A stretch of 64,000 bases of DNA from Sideroxydans sp. (GTDB taxonomy: Bacteria > Pseudomonadota > Gammaproteobacteria > Burkholderiales > Gallionellaceae), in NCBI GenBank assembly GCA_027310725.1, contig DAIDAG010000080.1:1-64000 (forward strand), given 5' to 3'. Positions 1-10,202 of the stretch are shown one piece after another; the first letter of the stretch is position 1, and each line of letters starts with the position of its first letter. Under the pieces are notes generated by a model. The model ran no database searches and was not told the origin of the DNA. It saw nothing but the letters and a program-made list of their open reading frames with translations. The translations under genes and the position numbers were made by a program.

Positions 1-1
1 G

Positions 2-571
2 GGTGATCTGTATAAGGACAAGCTGCAGAGCGACTGCGCGTCTTGCCATGAGAAGGACGACAAGCACAAGGGGCAGGAAGGCAAAAAATGCGAGTCCTGC
101 CATGATGCGCAAACCTGGAACAAGACCACGTTCGACCACAACAGAATGTCGGCGTTTCCGCTGCTTGGACGTCACCTGCTGGTGGAATGCAAAAAATGTC
201 ACGCCGCAGTGACGTTCAAGGACGCAAGGTCGGATTGCTGGTCGTGTCACGAAAAGGATGATGTCCATAAACGCAAACTGGCGACCGAATGCCAGGTTTG
301 CCACAACACGCGAAACTGGAAGGCGTGGGATTTCGACCACAATAAGACCGGCTTCAAGCTGGACGGGCCGCATAAGAAGATCGGCAGCAACTGCTATGCC
401 TGTCACAAGAAGCCGATGGACAAAAAAGTGCTGCTGTCCGCTGCATGCGGAATTTGCCATGATCGCGACGATGTGCACAACGGCAATTTCGGCGACCGCT
501 GCGAACGTTGCCACGAAGGTAATGACTGGAAGCAGATCAGGATGGGCGTGACAATTACGCGAAAGAAGTAA
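2..571 (+). CDS. Multiheme c-type cytochrome, 5'-truncated by window edge
   Basis: Frame 2 is open from the window edge (GDLYKDKLQSDCASCHEKDDKHKGQEGKKCESCHDAQTWNKTTFDHNRM...) and continues into ORF 146..571. At least 8 CXXCH motifs: CASCH, CESCH, CKKCH, CWSCH, CQVCH, CYACH, CGICH, CERCH. Confidence 0.9.
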   Translation, partial: GDLYKDKLQSDCASCHEKDDKHKGQEGKKCESCHDAQTWNKTTFDHNRMSAFPLLGRHLLVECKKCHAAVTFKDARSDCWSCHEKDDVHKRKLATECQVCHNTRNWKAWDFDHNKTGFKLDGPHKKIGSNCYACHKKPMDKKVLLSAACGICHDRDDVHNGNFGDRCERCHEGNDWKQIRMGVTITRKK

Positions 572-614
572 TAGGCTGAATGCACGCGGTAACAGTTAAA
601 TCAGGGGAGAGAAA

Positions 615-1673
615 ATGAAACGACCAGGACGAATATTGGGCAACATATTTGCCGTGATGCTGGCGGTATTTGCGCTACAGGCAATGGCCGAGACGCAAAT
701 GGCCGGGCGCGATTTCGATCACATGAACACCGGTTTCCCGCTTGTCGGCGGACACGCCACGGCCGCCTGCGAAATATGTCACGTTGCGGGGGTGTTCAAG
801 GGCACCCCCAGGAATTGTGACAGCTGTCATGCACTGGGAAGGCGCGTTGTGGCGACACCGAAACCCACCAACCACATTGTGACCGACGCACCTTGCGAGT
901 CCTGCCATTTCAATACCTTTACCTTCCTCGGCGCGCGTTACAACCACGGGACTGCACTGCCGGGACAATGCACGACATGTCATAACGGGTCGATTTCCAC
1001 CGGCAGGCCGGCAAGCCACGGCGTGGGCCTGAAGGCGACCGGCTCCTGCGACAGCTGCCACAGATCCTATTCATTTCTTCCTGCGAGCTGGAATCACGTC
1101 GGTGTGATACCGGGCAGTTGTGCCAACGCAGGTTGCCATGTTCAGGGTTCCAACCAGTACTACAGGTCGACAGCGACCCATGTTTATAACCTCATGCGCA
1201 ACAACGCGTGCGACGATTGCCATAACTATATTTCCTGGACGCCAAGGCATATGGCGCCAACCAAACTTTGCAGCGGCTGCCACAACGGTACCGATGCAAA
1301 AGGAACTACTTCATTCACTGGTCACGTCGCCATTACCGCAACCCAAAATTGCACGGATTGCCATACGACCACAACCATGAATTCGCCAAGCTGGGCAGGT
1401 GCGCTCGGAGCCACCCCGGCGGGCCACGTAACCTACACCCCTGGTGTTCCCTGCACCGTTTGCCATATCGGGACGACTGTGGCGACAGGCGCAGCCTTGC
1501 ACGCCTATCTGTCCCAGACGGCATGCAACTCCTGTCACTACAAAGGTGCCGTCGTCTATGCACCTAACCATCCGCCTCAACAAAGCAGCCACCAGGGGAA
1601 CGTGACGTGTTCGAGCAGTTCGTGCCACGCACCCGCAGGCAGAACTGGAACAGCGTATGTCAACTGGAATTGA
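615..1673 (+). CDS. Secreted multiheme c-type cytochrome, about 12 heme motifs (10 CXXCH plus 2 CX4CH)
   Basis: N-terminal Sec-like signal (ILGNIFAVMLAVFALQAMAET). CEICH, CDSCH, CESCH, CTTCH, CDSCH, CANAGCH, CDDCH, CSGCH, CTDCH, CTVCH, CNSCH, CSSSSCH. Confidence 0.9.
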   Translation: MKRPGRILGNIFAVMLAVFALQAMAETQMAGRDFDHMNTGFPLVGGHATAACEICHVAGVFKGTPRNCDSCHALGRRVVATPKPTNHIVTDAPCESCHFNTFTFLGARYNHGTALPGQCTTCHNGSISTGRPASHGVGLKATGSCDSCHRSYSFLPASWNHVGVIPGSCANAGCHVQGSNQYYRSTATHVYNLMRNNACDDCHNYISWTPRHMAPTKLCSGCHNGTDAKGTTSFTGHVAITATQNCTDCHTTTTMNSPSWAGALGATPAGHVTYTPGVPCTVCHIGTTVATGAALHAYLSQTACNSCHYKGAVVYAPNHPPQQSSHQGNVTCSSSSCHAPAGRTGTAYVNWN

Positions 1674-1776
1674 GCGGCCTGGGCGGCGTGGTTTCCCATC
1701 CGGCAAACGAAAGAATTTTCGGGCCTGTATAAATGAAAACGCACATGATTTATTTTAAAGTTGGCCAGGAGCAAGG

Positions 1777-3990
1777 ATGAGGAAACAATTCTTTAAGCGT
1801 CACAGATTCTTTGGCGGTTTATTGCTGACCCTTCTTCCTTTTCTCGCGGATGCACAGCCTCTGGATGACATAGAGATCGAGTATCAACGCCAGGGAGTCG
1901 TCGCGACCATTCGGCTGACCGGGCCGGTGCAGTACCTGCGCCATTTTCCGGAGAGCCACGGCAAGACACTGGAGATCTATTTCGAGCGAGTTCAGGGGGT
2001 GGCAAGCACAGAAGCCTGGGTGGATGACGAAGTACGCAAGTCTCCGCCTTCCGGACTCATTCCGGGCTTCACGGTGACCACACGGGATCAATTGACCAAG
2101 CCGAAATTGGTGATCGAGTTTTCACGGGAAGCGGAATTCAGTGTGGAAGCGGGCACGGACAGGCGGAGTTTCCTGATTACCATACGCCCGGACAAACAGC
2201 CGGCGAGCAATGCACCCCTGCCTTTTCTGCCTGCGATCAGCCCGGAAGAGAAACCCGCAGCCGGAACGACATTGAAGCCGGAGGAGGCGGCCGTGGCAGA
2301 CATCAGCCGGCAGGCGCGCGATTTGATGATACAGGCGCGCGATGCGCTCGCTGCCAAACAAAACGAACAGGCAGTCGAAGTCTTGAACAAGCTGTTGCTG
2401 TTGCCCCCCAACGATTACACCCAGCAGGGGCAGGAATGGATCGGGGTCGCGCGTGAACGCAGCGGGCAACCCGACAAGGCGAAAGTCGAATACGACCTGT
2501 ATCTGAGATTGTATCCGGAGAGTGCGGGTGCGGCACGTGTGGCACAACGTCTGGAAGGGTTGTCGGAGAAAGGGGGGGCGAACTCGCCGATGGCGGCTGC
2601 CGGCTCGGAAAAGAAACTGGCCCCCAGCGTGACCACATTCGGCGGCATATCCTCGCGTTATTACTACGGCAGAAGCAATATCGCGACGACCAGCACTTTC
2701 AACGGCGTGACGACGACCGATTCGCAATCGATGACAGACCAATCCATGCTCATCACCAGCGTGGACGCGTCGGAACGCTACAGAAATGAAAACTATGACA
2801 GCCGTCTCGTGTTCAGGGATGTGAACACCAAGAATTTTCTGTCCACTCAACCCGGCTACAATCGGGCAATTGCAGCCTACGGCGAAATCAAGGGCCGCAC
2901 GCAGAATTATCTGGTGAGAGTGGGAAGGCAGTCATCCATGGGGGACGGTGTGCTGGGGCTGTTTGACGGTCTGGCAGCTTCATATGGCGATGCACAAGAC
3001 CTGCGTGTGAACAGCGTGGCGGGAGCTCTGGTGGATTATTCGCCTGGGGCCAAACCGAGATTTGTCGGTGCCAGCGTGGACAAGGGGTCATTTTCGTTCT
3101 ACGGCATCAATCAAACGGTGGAGGGAGTGCTCGACCGGCGTGCGATAGGCTTGGAATACCGGTATTTCGACGACAAGAGAAATGCATACGGACTACTGGA
3201 CTACGATGCCTATTTCAAGGCGGTGAACGCAGCCCAGTTCATGGGCATGACGAAAGGGATGTATCTGCTGCCCGACGCGACCGTGAGTTTCATGCTGGAT
3301 CACCGCAAAACCCCTTCCCTGAGCATCCGCAACGCCCTGAACGGCGCTAGCACGTCATCGGTCAATGATTTGCTGCAAACCATGTCGGTCAGCAGCCTGC
3401 GCGATCTGGCCATGGCGCGCACTGCAACCGCGAATATGGGGCAAGTCGGCATCACTGTCCCCTTCCGCGAAAAATGGCAAGTTGGCGGCGACTTCAGATT
3501 GACCAACACGACGGGACTGGGTACCAGCGGACAGACGATAGATCCGGTCACCGGTTTGCCGATATCTCAGGGTACCGGTACCGCGACACCCCAGGGCTTT
3601 GTTCAAACCACACCGGGTCGCGGGTTGGAAAGAAGCGTGACCGGGCAAGTGATCGGGAGCAGCCTTTACAAGCAGGGGGATATCTGGTCGGGGAGCGTTA
3701 CTTTGAGCTCCAGCGGCACGGTGAACGGCCACACCGTATTCTTCTACAACCACAACCAGATCAACAGCGGCTGGATGGTGGATACGACGCTGCAGATGTC
3801 CAGTTTCAAAGATCAATTCGGCGGTACGACGACGCAAGTCATGCCCATGCTGCGCGGATCCTACCGTTTCAGGGAACGGTTCACTTTCGACACGGACTTG
3901 AGCTATCAGAAGATCGATACCAACGGCCCGCAAGTGAGTACGAGTATTTCCAGCCTGTTCTGCTCCGGGGGGGTGCGCTGGGATTTCTAA
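1777..3990 (+). CDS. Outer-membrane beta-barrel protein with periplasmic TPR region (putative porin of a cytochrome conduit)
   Basis: Signal peptide, TPR-like segment (AKQNEQAVEVLNKLLLLPPNDYTQQGQEWIGVARERSGQPDKAKVEYDLYLRLYP), long amphipathic beta-strand-rich C-terminal half ending in F (GGVRWDF), typical of outer-membrane barrels. Confidence 0.65.
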   Translation: MRKQFFKRHRFFGGLLLTLLPFLADAQPLDDIEIEYQRQGVVATIRLTGPVQYLRHFPESHGKTLEIYFERVQGVASTEAWVDDEVRKSPPSGLIPGFTVTTRDQLTKPKLVIEFSREAEFSVEAGTDRRSFLITIRPDKQPASNAPLPFLPAISPEEKPAAGTTLKPEEAAVADISRQARDLMIQARDALAAKQNEQAVEVLNKLLLLPPNDYTQQGQEWIGVARERSGQPDKAKVEYDLYLRLYPESAGAARVAQRLEGLSEKGGANSPMAAAGSEKKLAPSVTTFGGISSRYYYGRSNIATTSTFNGVTTTDSQSMTDQSMLITSVDASERYRNENYDSRLVFRDVNTKNFLSTQPGYNRAIAAYGEIKGRTQNYLVRVGRQSSMGDGVLGLFDGLAASYGDAQDLRVNSVAGALVDYSPGAKPRFVGASVDKGSFSFYGINQTVEGVLDRRAIGLEYRYFDDKRNAYGLLDYDAYFKAVNAAQFMGMTKGMYLLPDATVSFMLDHRKTPSLSIRNALNGASTSSVNDLLQTMSVSSLRDLAMARTATANMGQVGITVPFREKWQVGGDFRLTNTTGLGTSGQTIDPVTGLPISQGTGTATPQGFVQTTPGRGLERSVTGQVIGSSLYKQGDIWSGSVTLSSSGTVNGHTVFFYNHNQINSGWMVDTTLQMSSFKDQFGGTTTQVMPMLRGSYRFRERFTFDTDLSYQKIDTNGPQVSTSISSLFCSGGVRWDF

Positions 3991-4119
3991 GTCGGCTGAG
4001 ACCGGTTGAGGAGTATTATCAGGACTTCGAGAAGTCGTTCGGCGATAGCCGCGAAAAGATTTCTGCCTGCGTTAAAAGTAGCGCGGGGATGGGGTGCGCG
4101 CCCATTGATTTTGGTATTC

Positions 4120-4134
4120 TAATAATGATTATTA
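4120..4134. promoter_or_regulatory. Fur-box-like perfect palindrome TAATAAT-G-ATTATTA upstream of sucC
   Basis: Read directly; 7-1-7 inverted repeat resembling the Fur consensus core (TGATAATnATTATCA with one change per arm). Confidence 0.4.
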
Positions 4135-4204
4135 TTTAAAGGATGCCAAACAGCGGATCTGACGCCGTCTGGTAAATTCCTCTCTTCCTAAAACAGGAGT
4201 CATC

Positions 4205-5368
4205 ATGAAAATCCACGAATACCAGGGTAAAGAGATACTGCGTGAGTTCGGCGTGCCGACTCCGCGCGGAGTAGCATGCTTTAGCGTAGAGGAGGCTGTC
4301 GCGGCAGCTCAGAAACTGGGCGGCAAAGTATGGGTGGTGAAGGCTCAGATTCATGCGGGCGGGCGCGGCAAAGGCGGCGGAGTAAAGGTGGCAAAGTCGC
4401 TGGATGAAGTGCGACAGTTTGCGGGCCAGATCCTGGGCATGCGTCTCGTTACTCACCAGACCGGACCCGAAGGCCAGGTGGTGCGCCGATTGCTGATCGA
4501 GGAAGGTGCGCAGATCGTCAAGGAATTCTATGTCGGCATGGTGGTGGATCGCGCTTCGCAGCGCGTGGCCCTGCTGGCTTCCAGCGAAGGCGGCATGGAG
4601 ATCGAAGAAGTCGCAAAACATTCGCCGGAGAAGATCCGAACCGTGCGTATCGATCCGGTCACCGGCCTGACCGATGCGGAGGGTGCGCAAGTGGCGCGTT
4701 CCATCGGTATTCCGGATGTGGCGAATGCCGAGGCGGTCAAGGTGCTGCAGGGTTTGTATCGCGCCTTCGTTGAAAAGGATGCGATGCTGGCGGAGATCAA
4801 TCCATTGATCATCACGGCGGACAACCGCGTGGTGGCGCTGGATGCAAAATTCAACTTCGATTCCAACGCACTGTACCGTCGTCCCGAGATCGTGGCTTAT
4901 CGCGATCTGGATGAAGAAGACCCGGCCGAGATCGAAGCGTCGAAGTTTGAGCTGAGCTACATTCAGCTCGACGGCAACATCGGTTGCCTGGTGAATGGCG
5001 CGGGGCTGGCGATGGCGACCATGGATATCATCAAACTGTACGGCGGCAGTCCGGCCAACTTCCTCGATGTGGGCGGCGGCGCGAACAAGGAGAAGGTGAC
5101 CGAGGCGTTCAAGCTGATGCTGAAGAACCCGTCGCTCAAGGCGATCCTGGTCAACATCTTCGGCGGCATCATGAAATGCGATGTGATCGCCGAGGGCGTA
5201 GTGGCGGCAGCACGTGAGGTGCACCTCAGCGTACCGCTGGTGGTGCGTCTGGAAGGAACCAACGTCGAGCTTGGCAAAAAGATACTGGCTGAATCCGGAT
5301 TGCCCATCATCTCCGGTAACGATATGGCGGACGCGGCGCAAAAAGTCGTTGCGGCTGCGAAAGGTTAA
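4205..5368 (+). CDS. sucC: Succinyl-CoA synthetase (ADP-forming) beta subunit
   Basis: [31 protein letters not shown]...; ATP-grasp glycine-rich loop [27 protein letters not shown]. Confidence 0.97.
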   Translation: MKIHEYQGKEILREFGVPTPRGVACFSVEEAVAAAQKLGGKVWVVKAQIHAGGRGKGGGVKVAKSLDEVRQFAGQILGMRLVTHQTGPEGQVVRRLLIEEGAQIVKEFYVGMVVDRASQRVALLASSEGGMEIEEVAKHSPEKIRTVRIDPVTGLTDAEGAQVARSIGIPDVANAEAVKVLQGLYRAFVEKDAMLAEINPLIITADNRVVALDAKFNFDSNALYRRPEIVAYRDLDEEDPAEIEASKFELSYIQLDGNIGCLVNGAGLAMATMDIIKLYGGSPANFLDVGGGANKEKVTEAFKLMLKNPSLKAILVNIFGGIMKCDVIAEGVVAAAREVHLSVPLVVRLEGTNVELGKKILAESGLPIISGNDMADAAQKVVAAAKG

Positions 5369-5373
5369 ACATC

Positions 5374-6255
5374 ATGTCCATACTGATCAACAAGAACACC
5401 AAAGTCATCACCCAGGGCATGACCGGCAAGGTCGGCCAGTTCCATACCTTCCATTGCAAGAGCTACGCGAACGGGGCGAATTGCTTCGTTGCGGGAGTGA
5501 ACCCGAAAAAGGCCGGCGAAGACTTTGAAGGGATTCCGGTGTATGCCAGCGTGCTGGACGCGAAAAAAGCGACGGGTGCGACGGTTTCCGTGATCTACGT
5601 CCCGCCATCCGGTGCGGCAGCGGCAATCGACGAAGCAGTGGAAGCCGATCTGGACCTGGTGATCTGCATCACCGAAGGTATTCCCGTGCACGACATGCTG
5701 AAGACCCGCTACAAGATGCAGGGCAAGCGTACGCTGCTCATCGGGCCGAACTGTCCCGGCCTCATCACGCCGGATGAGATCAAGATCGGCATCATGCCCG
5801 GACACATCCACAAGAAAGGCCGCATCGGTGTCGTGTCGCGTTCCGGGACGCTGACTTACGAAGCGGTCGGGCAGCTTTCCGCACTGGGTTACGGTCAGTC
5901 GTCCTGTGTGGGCATCGGCGGCGACCCGATCAATGGCATGAAGCATATCGATGTGATGCGCCTGTTTAACGACGATCCGGAAACGGACGCGGTGATCATG
6001 GTCGGCGAGATCGGCGGCAGCGACGAGGAAGAATGCGCGCGCTGGATCAAGGGCAACATGAAGAAGCCGGTGGTTGGTTTCATCGCTGGCGTTACGGCTC
6101 CGGAAGGCAAGCGCATGGGGCACGCCGGGGCGATCATCTCCGGCGGCCAGGGCGGAGCCAACGAGAAGCTGGCCGTGATGGAAGAATGCGGCATACACAT
6201 CACGCGCAACCCGGCGGAGATGGGGCGCACGATGCAAAAGGTGTTGAAAGGCTAA
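5374..6255 (+). CDS. sucD: Succinyl-CoA synthetase alpha subunit
   Basis: [25 protein letters not shown]...; [27 protein letters not shown] phosphohistidine motif. Confidence 0.97.
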   Translation: MSILINKNTKVITQGMTGKVGQFHTFHCKSYANGANCFVAGVNPKKAGEDFEGIPVYASVLDAKKATGATVSVIYVPPSGAAAAIDEAVEADLDLVICITEGIPVHDMLKTRYKMQGKRTLLIGPNCPGLITPDEIKIGIMPGHIHKKGRIGVVSRSGTLTYEAVGQLSALGYGQSSCVGIGGDPINGMKHIDVMRLFNDDPETDAVIMVGEIGGSDEEECARWIKGNMKKPVVGFIAGVTAPEGKRMGHAGAIISGGQGGANEKLAVMEECGIHITRNPAEMGRTMQKVLKG

Positions 6256-6370
6256 AACGGAAAGGGATATGGGGGAAGGGGGAGGGGTGGAGGTTTCCCC
6301 TTGAGCACCGCAGGTGCGATCCCTTCTCGTTTATCCCTTCCCCGGTTTTGAAGGGAATGCCGTGCTGGAA

Positions 6371-7102
6371 ATGCTGAGTTCAACCCAGTTCTGGGTGGAT
6401 GTGTTCAAGATCATCGTTATCGACTTGCTGCTCTCGGGGGATAACGCAGTGGTGATCGCGCTGGCGTGCCGCAACCTGCCGCTGGAACAGCGCAAGCGGG
6501 GTATTCTCTTTGGTGTGGCAGGGGCGATCACCCTGCGCGTAGTCCTCACTTTCTTCGCGGTCAGCCTGCTTTCGCTGCCATATCTCAAGCTGGTCGGCGC
6601 CTTGTTGCTGATCTGGATCGGCATAAAACTGATCCAGCCGGAAGAAGAGGAGCACGGCGAGGGTAATATCAAGGCTGATACTCACCTTTGGGGGGCGGTA
6701 AAAACGATCATCATCGCCGATTTCGTGATGAGCCTGGATAACGTGCTGGGCGTGGCGGGCGCGGCACACGGCAACGCCACCCTGCTGGTATTCGGCCTGC
6801 TGGTGAGCATCCCGCTCATCGCCTGGAGCAGCCAATTGGTATTGAAACTGATCGACCGGTTTCCTTTCATCATCTACGCGGGAGGCGCGCTGTTGGGCTA
6901 CGTCGCAGGTGAGATGCTGGCAGGGGAGGCGCTTTTCAAAACATTGCTGGACGCGCAACATGTATTGCACTGGCTGATCCCGGCGGGGTGTGCGTTTCTT
7001 GTACTGGTGGTTGGCAAGTGGCTGGCTGCACGCAAGACAGCGAAAGCACGGGTGATCGACCTGCTTGACGAACAGGTTCCATCCCCGCACGATAAATCCT
7101 GA
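6371..7102 (+). CDS. TerC family integral membrane protein (YjbE-like)
   Basis: SGDNAVVIALACRNLP and ADFVMSLDNVLGVAGAA motifs, multiple TM segments. ORF track starts at 6314; ATG at 6371 (or GTG 6362) fits the family N-terminus better. Confidence 0.88.
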   Translation: MLSSTQFWVDVFKIIVIDLLLSGDNAVVIALACRNLPLEQRKRGILFGVAGAITLRVVLTFFAVSLLSLPYLKLVGALLLIWIGIKLIQPEEEEHGEGNIKADTHLWGAVKTIIIADFVMSLDNVLGVAGAAHGNATLLVFGLLVSIPLIAWSSQLVLKLIDRFPFIIYAGGALLGYVAGEMLAGEALFKTLLDAQHVLHWLIPAGCAFLVLVVGKWLAARKTAKARVIDLLDEQVPSPHDKS

Positions 7103-7110
7103 ACGGGTAA

Positions 7111-7542
7111 ATGACGATGAAGATATTGATTCCGGTAGACGGCTCGGCTGGCGCTAACCGCGCGGTGGAATACGTGATCAGAAGTGTTGCCTGGTTAAAG
7201 GAAACGCCGCAAGTGTGTCTATTGAATGTGCAATGGAAGTTGGCGTCCGGAAATGTAAAACTGTTTATAAATCAGGAAACTATCAATGATTACTATCGCG
7301 AGCAGGGTGCGTCCGCGTTGGCCGAGGCACGTGCGAAGCTGGATGCGGCCAGGCTTGCATATAGTTATCACATCAGTATCGGCGCGCCGGCTGAGGCCAT
7401 TGTGCAATATGCACAGGAGCAACAAGTTGATCAGATCGTGATGAGCGCTCATGGCCAGGACAAGTTGTCCAATCTGTTGCTTGGGTCGGTGGCCAGCAAA
7501 GTCACTCACTTGGCTAGCGTTCCGGTATTGCTCATTAAGTGA
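7111..7542 (+). CDS. Universal stress protein (UspA family)
   Basis: MKILIPVDGSAGANRAVEYV...IVMSAHGQDKLSNLLLGSVASKVTHLASVPVLLIK. Confidence 0.92.
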   Translation: MTMKILIPVDGSAGANRAVEYVIRSVAWLKETPQVCLLNVQWKLASGNVKLFINQETINDYYREQGASALAEARAKLDAARLAYSYHISIGAPAEAIVQYAQEQQVDQIVMSAHGQDKLSNLLLGSVASKVTHLASVPVLLIK

Positions 7543-7641
7543 AACGGCTGATAAATCAAACAGGTATGGTTTGATTTTGAAAATTGTTTTAGTATTCGCC
7601 CTTGTGTGCTCAGTGATCGAGTGAAAACGGGCAGGGCGAAT

Positions 7642-10158
7642 ATGAAGAAATCATTTTGGAAAACGGATGGGTTCACCGCTTTGCTGATCGCATTGGTGTT
7701 CCTGTTCAGTGCCAATAGTGATTTGATACAGAGCTTGGAGCGCAAGGCTTATGACTGGGGCGTGCTGGCTTCTTCCCGGTCACCCAGCGACAAGGTCGCG
7801 GTCATCGCCATCGACGACCAGAGCATCGCCAACCTTGGACGTTGGCCATGGCCGCGCGCAATCCAGGGCAAGATGCTGGACATTCTGGCTTCGGGACATG
7901 CCAAGGTGGTCGGGAACACCGCTTTTTTCTTCGAGCCGCAAGTCGATGCAGGCTTGGACTATATCAACAAGATCGGCGCAATCCTTGCCGATTCTTCTCT
8001 GAAACGCAGCAATCCTGATGAATGGGCGCAGCTGGATGCATTGATGCAGGATGCCCTGGATCATCTGGATAACGACAAAAAACTGGCAGAAAGCATGCTC
8101 AAGGCCAACGATGTGCTGTTGGGCATGTACTTCGAATTGGGCGAGCCCCAGGGTAAACCGGATAGCGCGCTTCCGGACTATGTCCTCAAGAACAACCTGA
8201 CCAATGTGGTGGGCGGCGAAGATTCTGCATTGCCCATTCCTGCCCTCGGTGCGCAATTCCCCATCCCCTCTATCGGCGCGACTGCCTTGGCCATCGGCCA
8301 CCTCAATGCCACGCCGGATGTGGATGGCGCGGTGCGCACCGAGCCGCTGGTGATCGGCTATTTCGACCAATACTATCCCTCGCTGTCGCTGATGCTGGTG
8401 GCCAAGAGCCTGAATCTCGATCCAAAAGATATCAAGGTCACATTGGGGCAGGGTGTGAAGGTGGGCAACCTCAACATTGCCACCGATCCGGCCCTGCGCA
8501 TGCACACTTTCTTCTACGGCGACCGCGAAGGGAAACCTGCATTCCAGGTGGATTCCTTTTACGACGTGTTGAGCGGCAAGATACCCGCGGAGAAATATCG
8601 CGACAAAATTGTGCTGATCGGCGCCACCGCGGCCGGGGTGGGCTCATCGCAAGTGACCCCGATCTCTGCCGGGACTTCGCCTGTGCTGACGCTGGCACAT
8701 TCAGTCTCCAGCATCCTCAAGCAGGATTTTTTCGTCACGCCGAGATGGGCATTCTGGGCCCAGAGCGCTGTCTTCCTCGCGGTATCGCTTTACCTGATCC
8801 TGCTGGTGCCGCGCCTGAGCGCGGGGTTGGCAGCGGCTATCACGGGCGGGCTGTTCGTGTTGTTGCTGGCGGTTCATTTCATCCTGATGACGACGCAGGC
8901 GATGTGGTTGCAGTTGATGTTGCCGGCGGCACTGTTGCTGGTCGGCCATCTGCTGTTGACGACCAAACGTTTTCTGATGACGGAAAAGGGCAAGCTCAAA
9001 TCCGATGCCGATTCCGCAGAAAGCAATCGCATGCTGGGCCTGGCGTTCCAGGGCCAGGGGCAACTGGATATGGCCTTCGACAAGTTCCGCAAAGTTCCGC
9101 TGGACGACAGCTTGATGGATGTGTTGTACAACCTCGGACTGGATTTCGAGCGGAAGCGCCAGTTCAACAAGGCTGAATCGGTATTCAGGTATATGGCCGA
9201 TCACAACCCCAAGTTCCGCGACCTGGAAGCGCGAACGGCACAATCGAGGGCAATGGCGGAGACAATTGTGCTCGGCGGCTCTGCCGGCCGAAGCAACGAT
9301 AGCACGATGAAATTGGATCGGCCCGGACTGGCCAAGCCCATGCTGGGGCGCTACGAGATCGAGAAGGAGTTGGGCAAAGGTGCGATGGGCGTGGTCTATC
9401 TGGGCAAGGACCCCAAGATCAGCCGCGTTGTGGCGATCAAGACCATGGCTTTGGCGCAAGAGTTCGAGGCGGATGAGCTGGAAGACGTCAAAGCCCGTTT
9501 CTTCCGCGAGGCCGAAACGGCCGGGCGCCTGAACCATCCCAATATCGTCACGATGTACGACGCGGGCGAAGAGCATGATCTGGCGTATATCGCGATGGAG
9601 TTCCTCAAGGGCAAGGATCTGGTGATGTATACCAAGCAGCCCAATTTGTTGCCGCTGCCCAGGGTGTTGAGCATCATTGCGCGCGTGGCGGATGCGCTGG
9701 GCTATGCGCATAGTCTGAACGTCGTGCATCGCGATATCAAACCCGCCAACATCATGTATGACCCTGAAAGCGACACGGTAAAGGTTACCGACTTCGGTAT
9801 TGCGCGCATCACGGATTCGTCCAAGACGAAGACCGGCATGGTGCTGGGTACGCCTTCCTACATGTCGCCGGAGCAATTGTCGGGCGTCAGGATCGAGGGG
9901 CATTCGGACCTGTTCTCACTGGGTGTGAGCCTGTACCAACTGGCGTGTGGTAAGCTGCCGTTCGCTGGCGATTCCATGGCTCAACTGATGTTCCGGATCG
10001 CCAACGAGCCACCTCTGGACATCCTGAGCGTCGATCCGGATGTGCCACCGTGCGTAGTGGCAATCATAAACAAGGCGCTGGCCAAGAAGATCGAAGACCG
10101 CTATGAAAGCGGCCACGCGATGGCCGAAGCGATACGGCAATGTGCAGCGAGCCTGTAA
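7642..10158 (+). CDS. CHASE2-domain transmembrane serine/threonine protein kinase
   Basis: CHASE2 N-terminus (VAVIAIDDQSIANLGRWPWPRAIQGKMLDIL...), three TM helices, kinase domain GRYEIEKELGKGAMGVVYLGK...VVHRDIKPANIMYD...DFGIAR...GTPSYMSPEQL. Start at the internal ATG 7642 in ORF 7606..10158. Confidence 0.93.
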   Translation: MKKSFWKTDGFTALLIALVFLFSANSDLIQSLERKAYDWGVLASSRSPSDKVAVIAIDDQSIANLGRWPWPRAIQGKMLDILASGHAKVVGNTAFFFEPQVDAGLDYINKIGAILADSSLKRSNPDEWAQLDALMQDALDHLDNDKKLAESMLKANDVLLGMYFELGEPQGKPDSALPDYVLKNNLTNVVGGEDSALPIPALGAQFPIPSIGATALAIGHLNATPDVDGAVRTEPLVIGYFDQYYPSLSLMLVAKSLNLDPKDIKVTLGQGVKVGNLNIATDPALRMHTFFYGDREGKPAFQVDSFYDVLSGKIPAEKYRDKIVLIGATAAGVGSSQVTPISAGTSPVLTLAHSVSSILKQDFFVTPRWAFWAQSAVFLAVSLYLILLVPRLSAGLAAAITGGLFVLLLAVHFILMTTQAMWLQLMLPAALLLVGHLLLTTKRFLMTEKGKLKSDADSAESNRMLGLAFQGQGQLDMAFDKFRKVPLDDSLMDVLYNLGLDFERKRQFNKAESVFRYMADHNPKFRDLEARTAQSRAMAETIVLGGSAGRSNDSTMKLDRPGLAKPMLGRYEIEKELGKGAMGVVYLGKDPKISRVVAIKTMALAQEFEADELEDVKARFFREAETAGRLNHPNIVTMYDAGEEHDLAYIAMEFLKGKDLVMYTKQPNLLPLPRVLSIIARVADALGYAHSLNVVHRDIKPANIMYDPESDTVKVTDFGIARITDSSKTKTGMVLGTPSYMSPEQLSGVRIEGHSDLFSLGVSLYQLACGKLPFAGDSMAQLMFRIANEPPLDILSVDPDVPPCVVAIINKALAKKIEDRYESGHAMAEAIRQCAASL

Positions 10159-10202
10159 TTGAGGCATGGGCGATAAAGTAAAGACGTTTTCAGGGGTGGT
10201 AC

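Noticed and set aside
3-212. 69-aa ORF at the left edge
   Set aside because: Wrong frame; frame 2 continues the multiheme cytochrome with CXXCH motifs.
4136-5341. 401-aa minus-strand ORF antisense to sucC
   Set aside because: Composition rich in His/Arg/Gln without recognisable domains; shadow ORF of a high-GC coding region.
8701-9903. 400-aa minus-strand ORF antisense to the CHASE2 kinase
   Set aside because: Mirror-frame artefact; the + strand encodes an unambiguous kinase.
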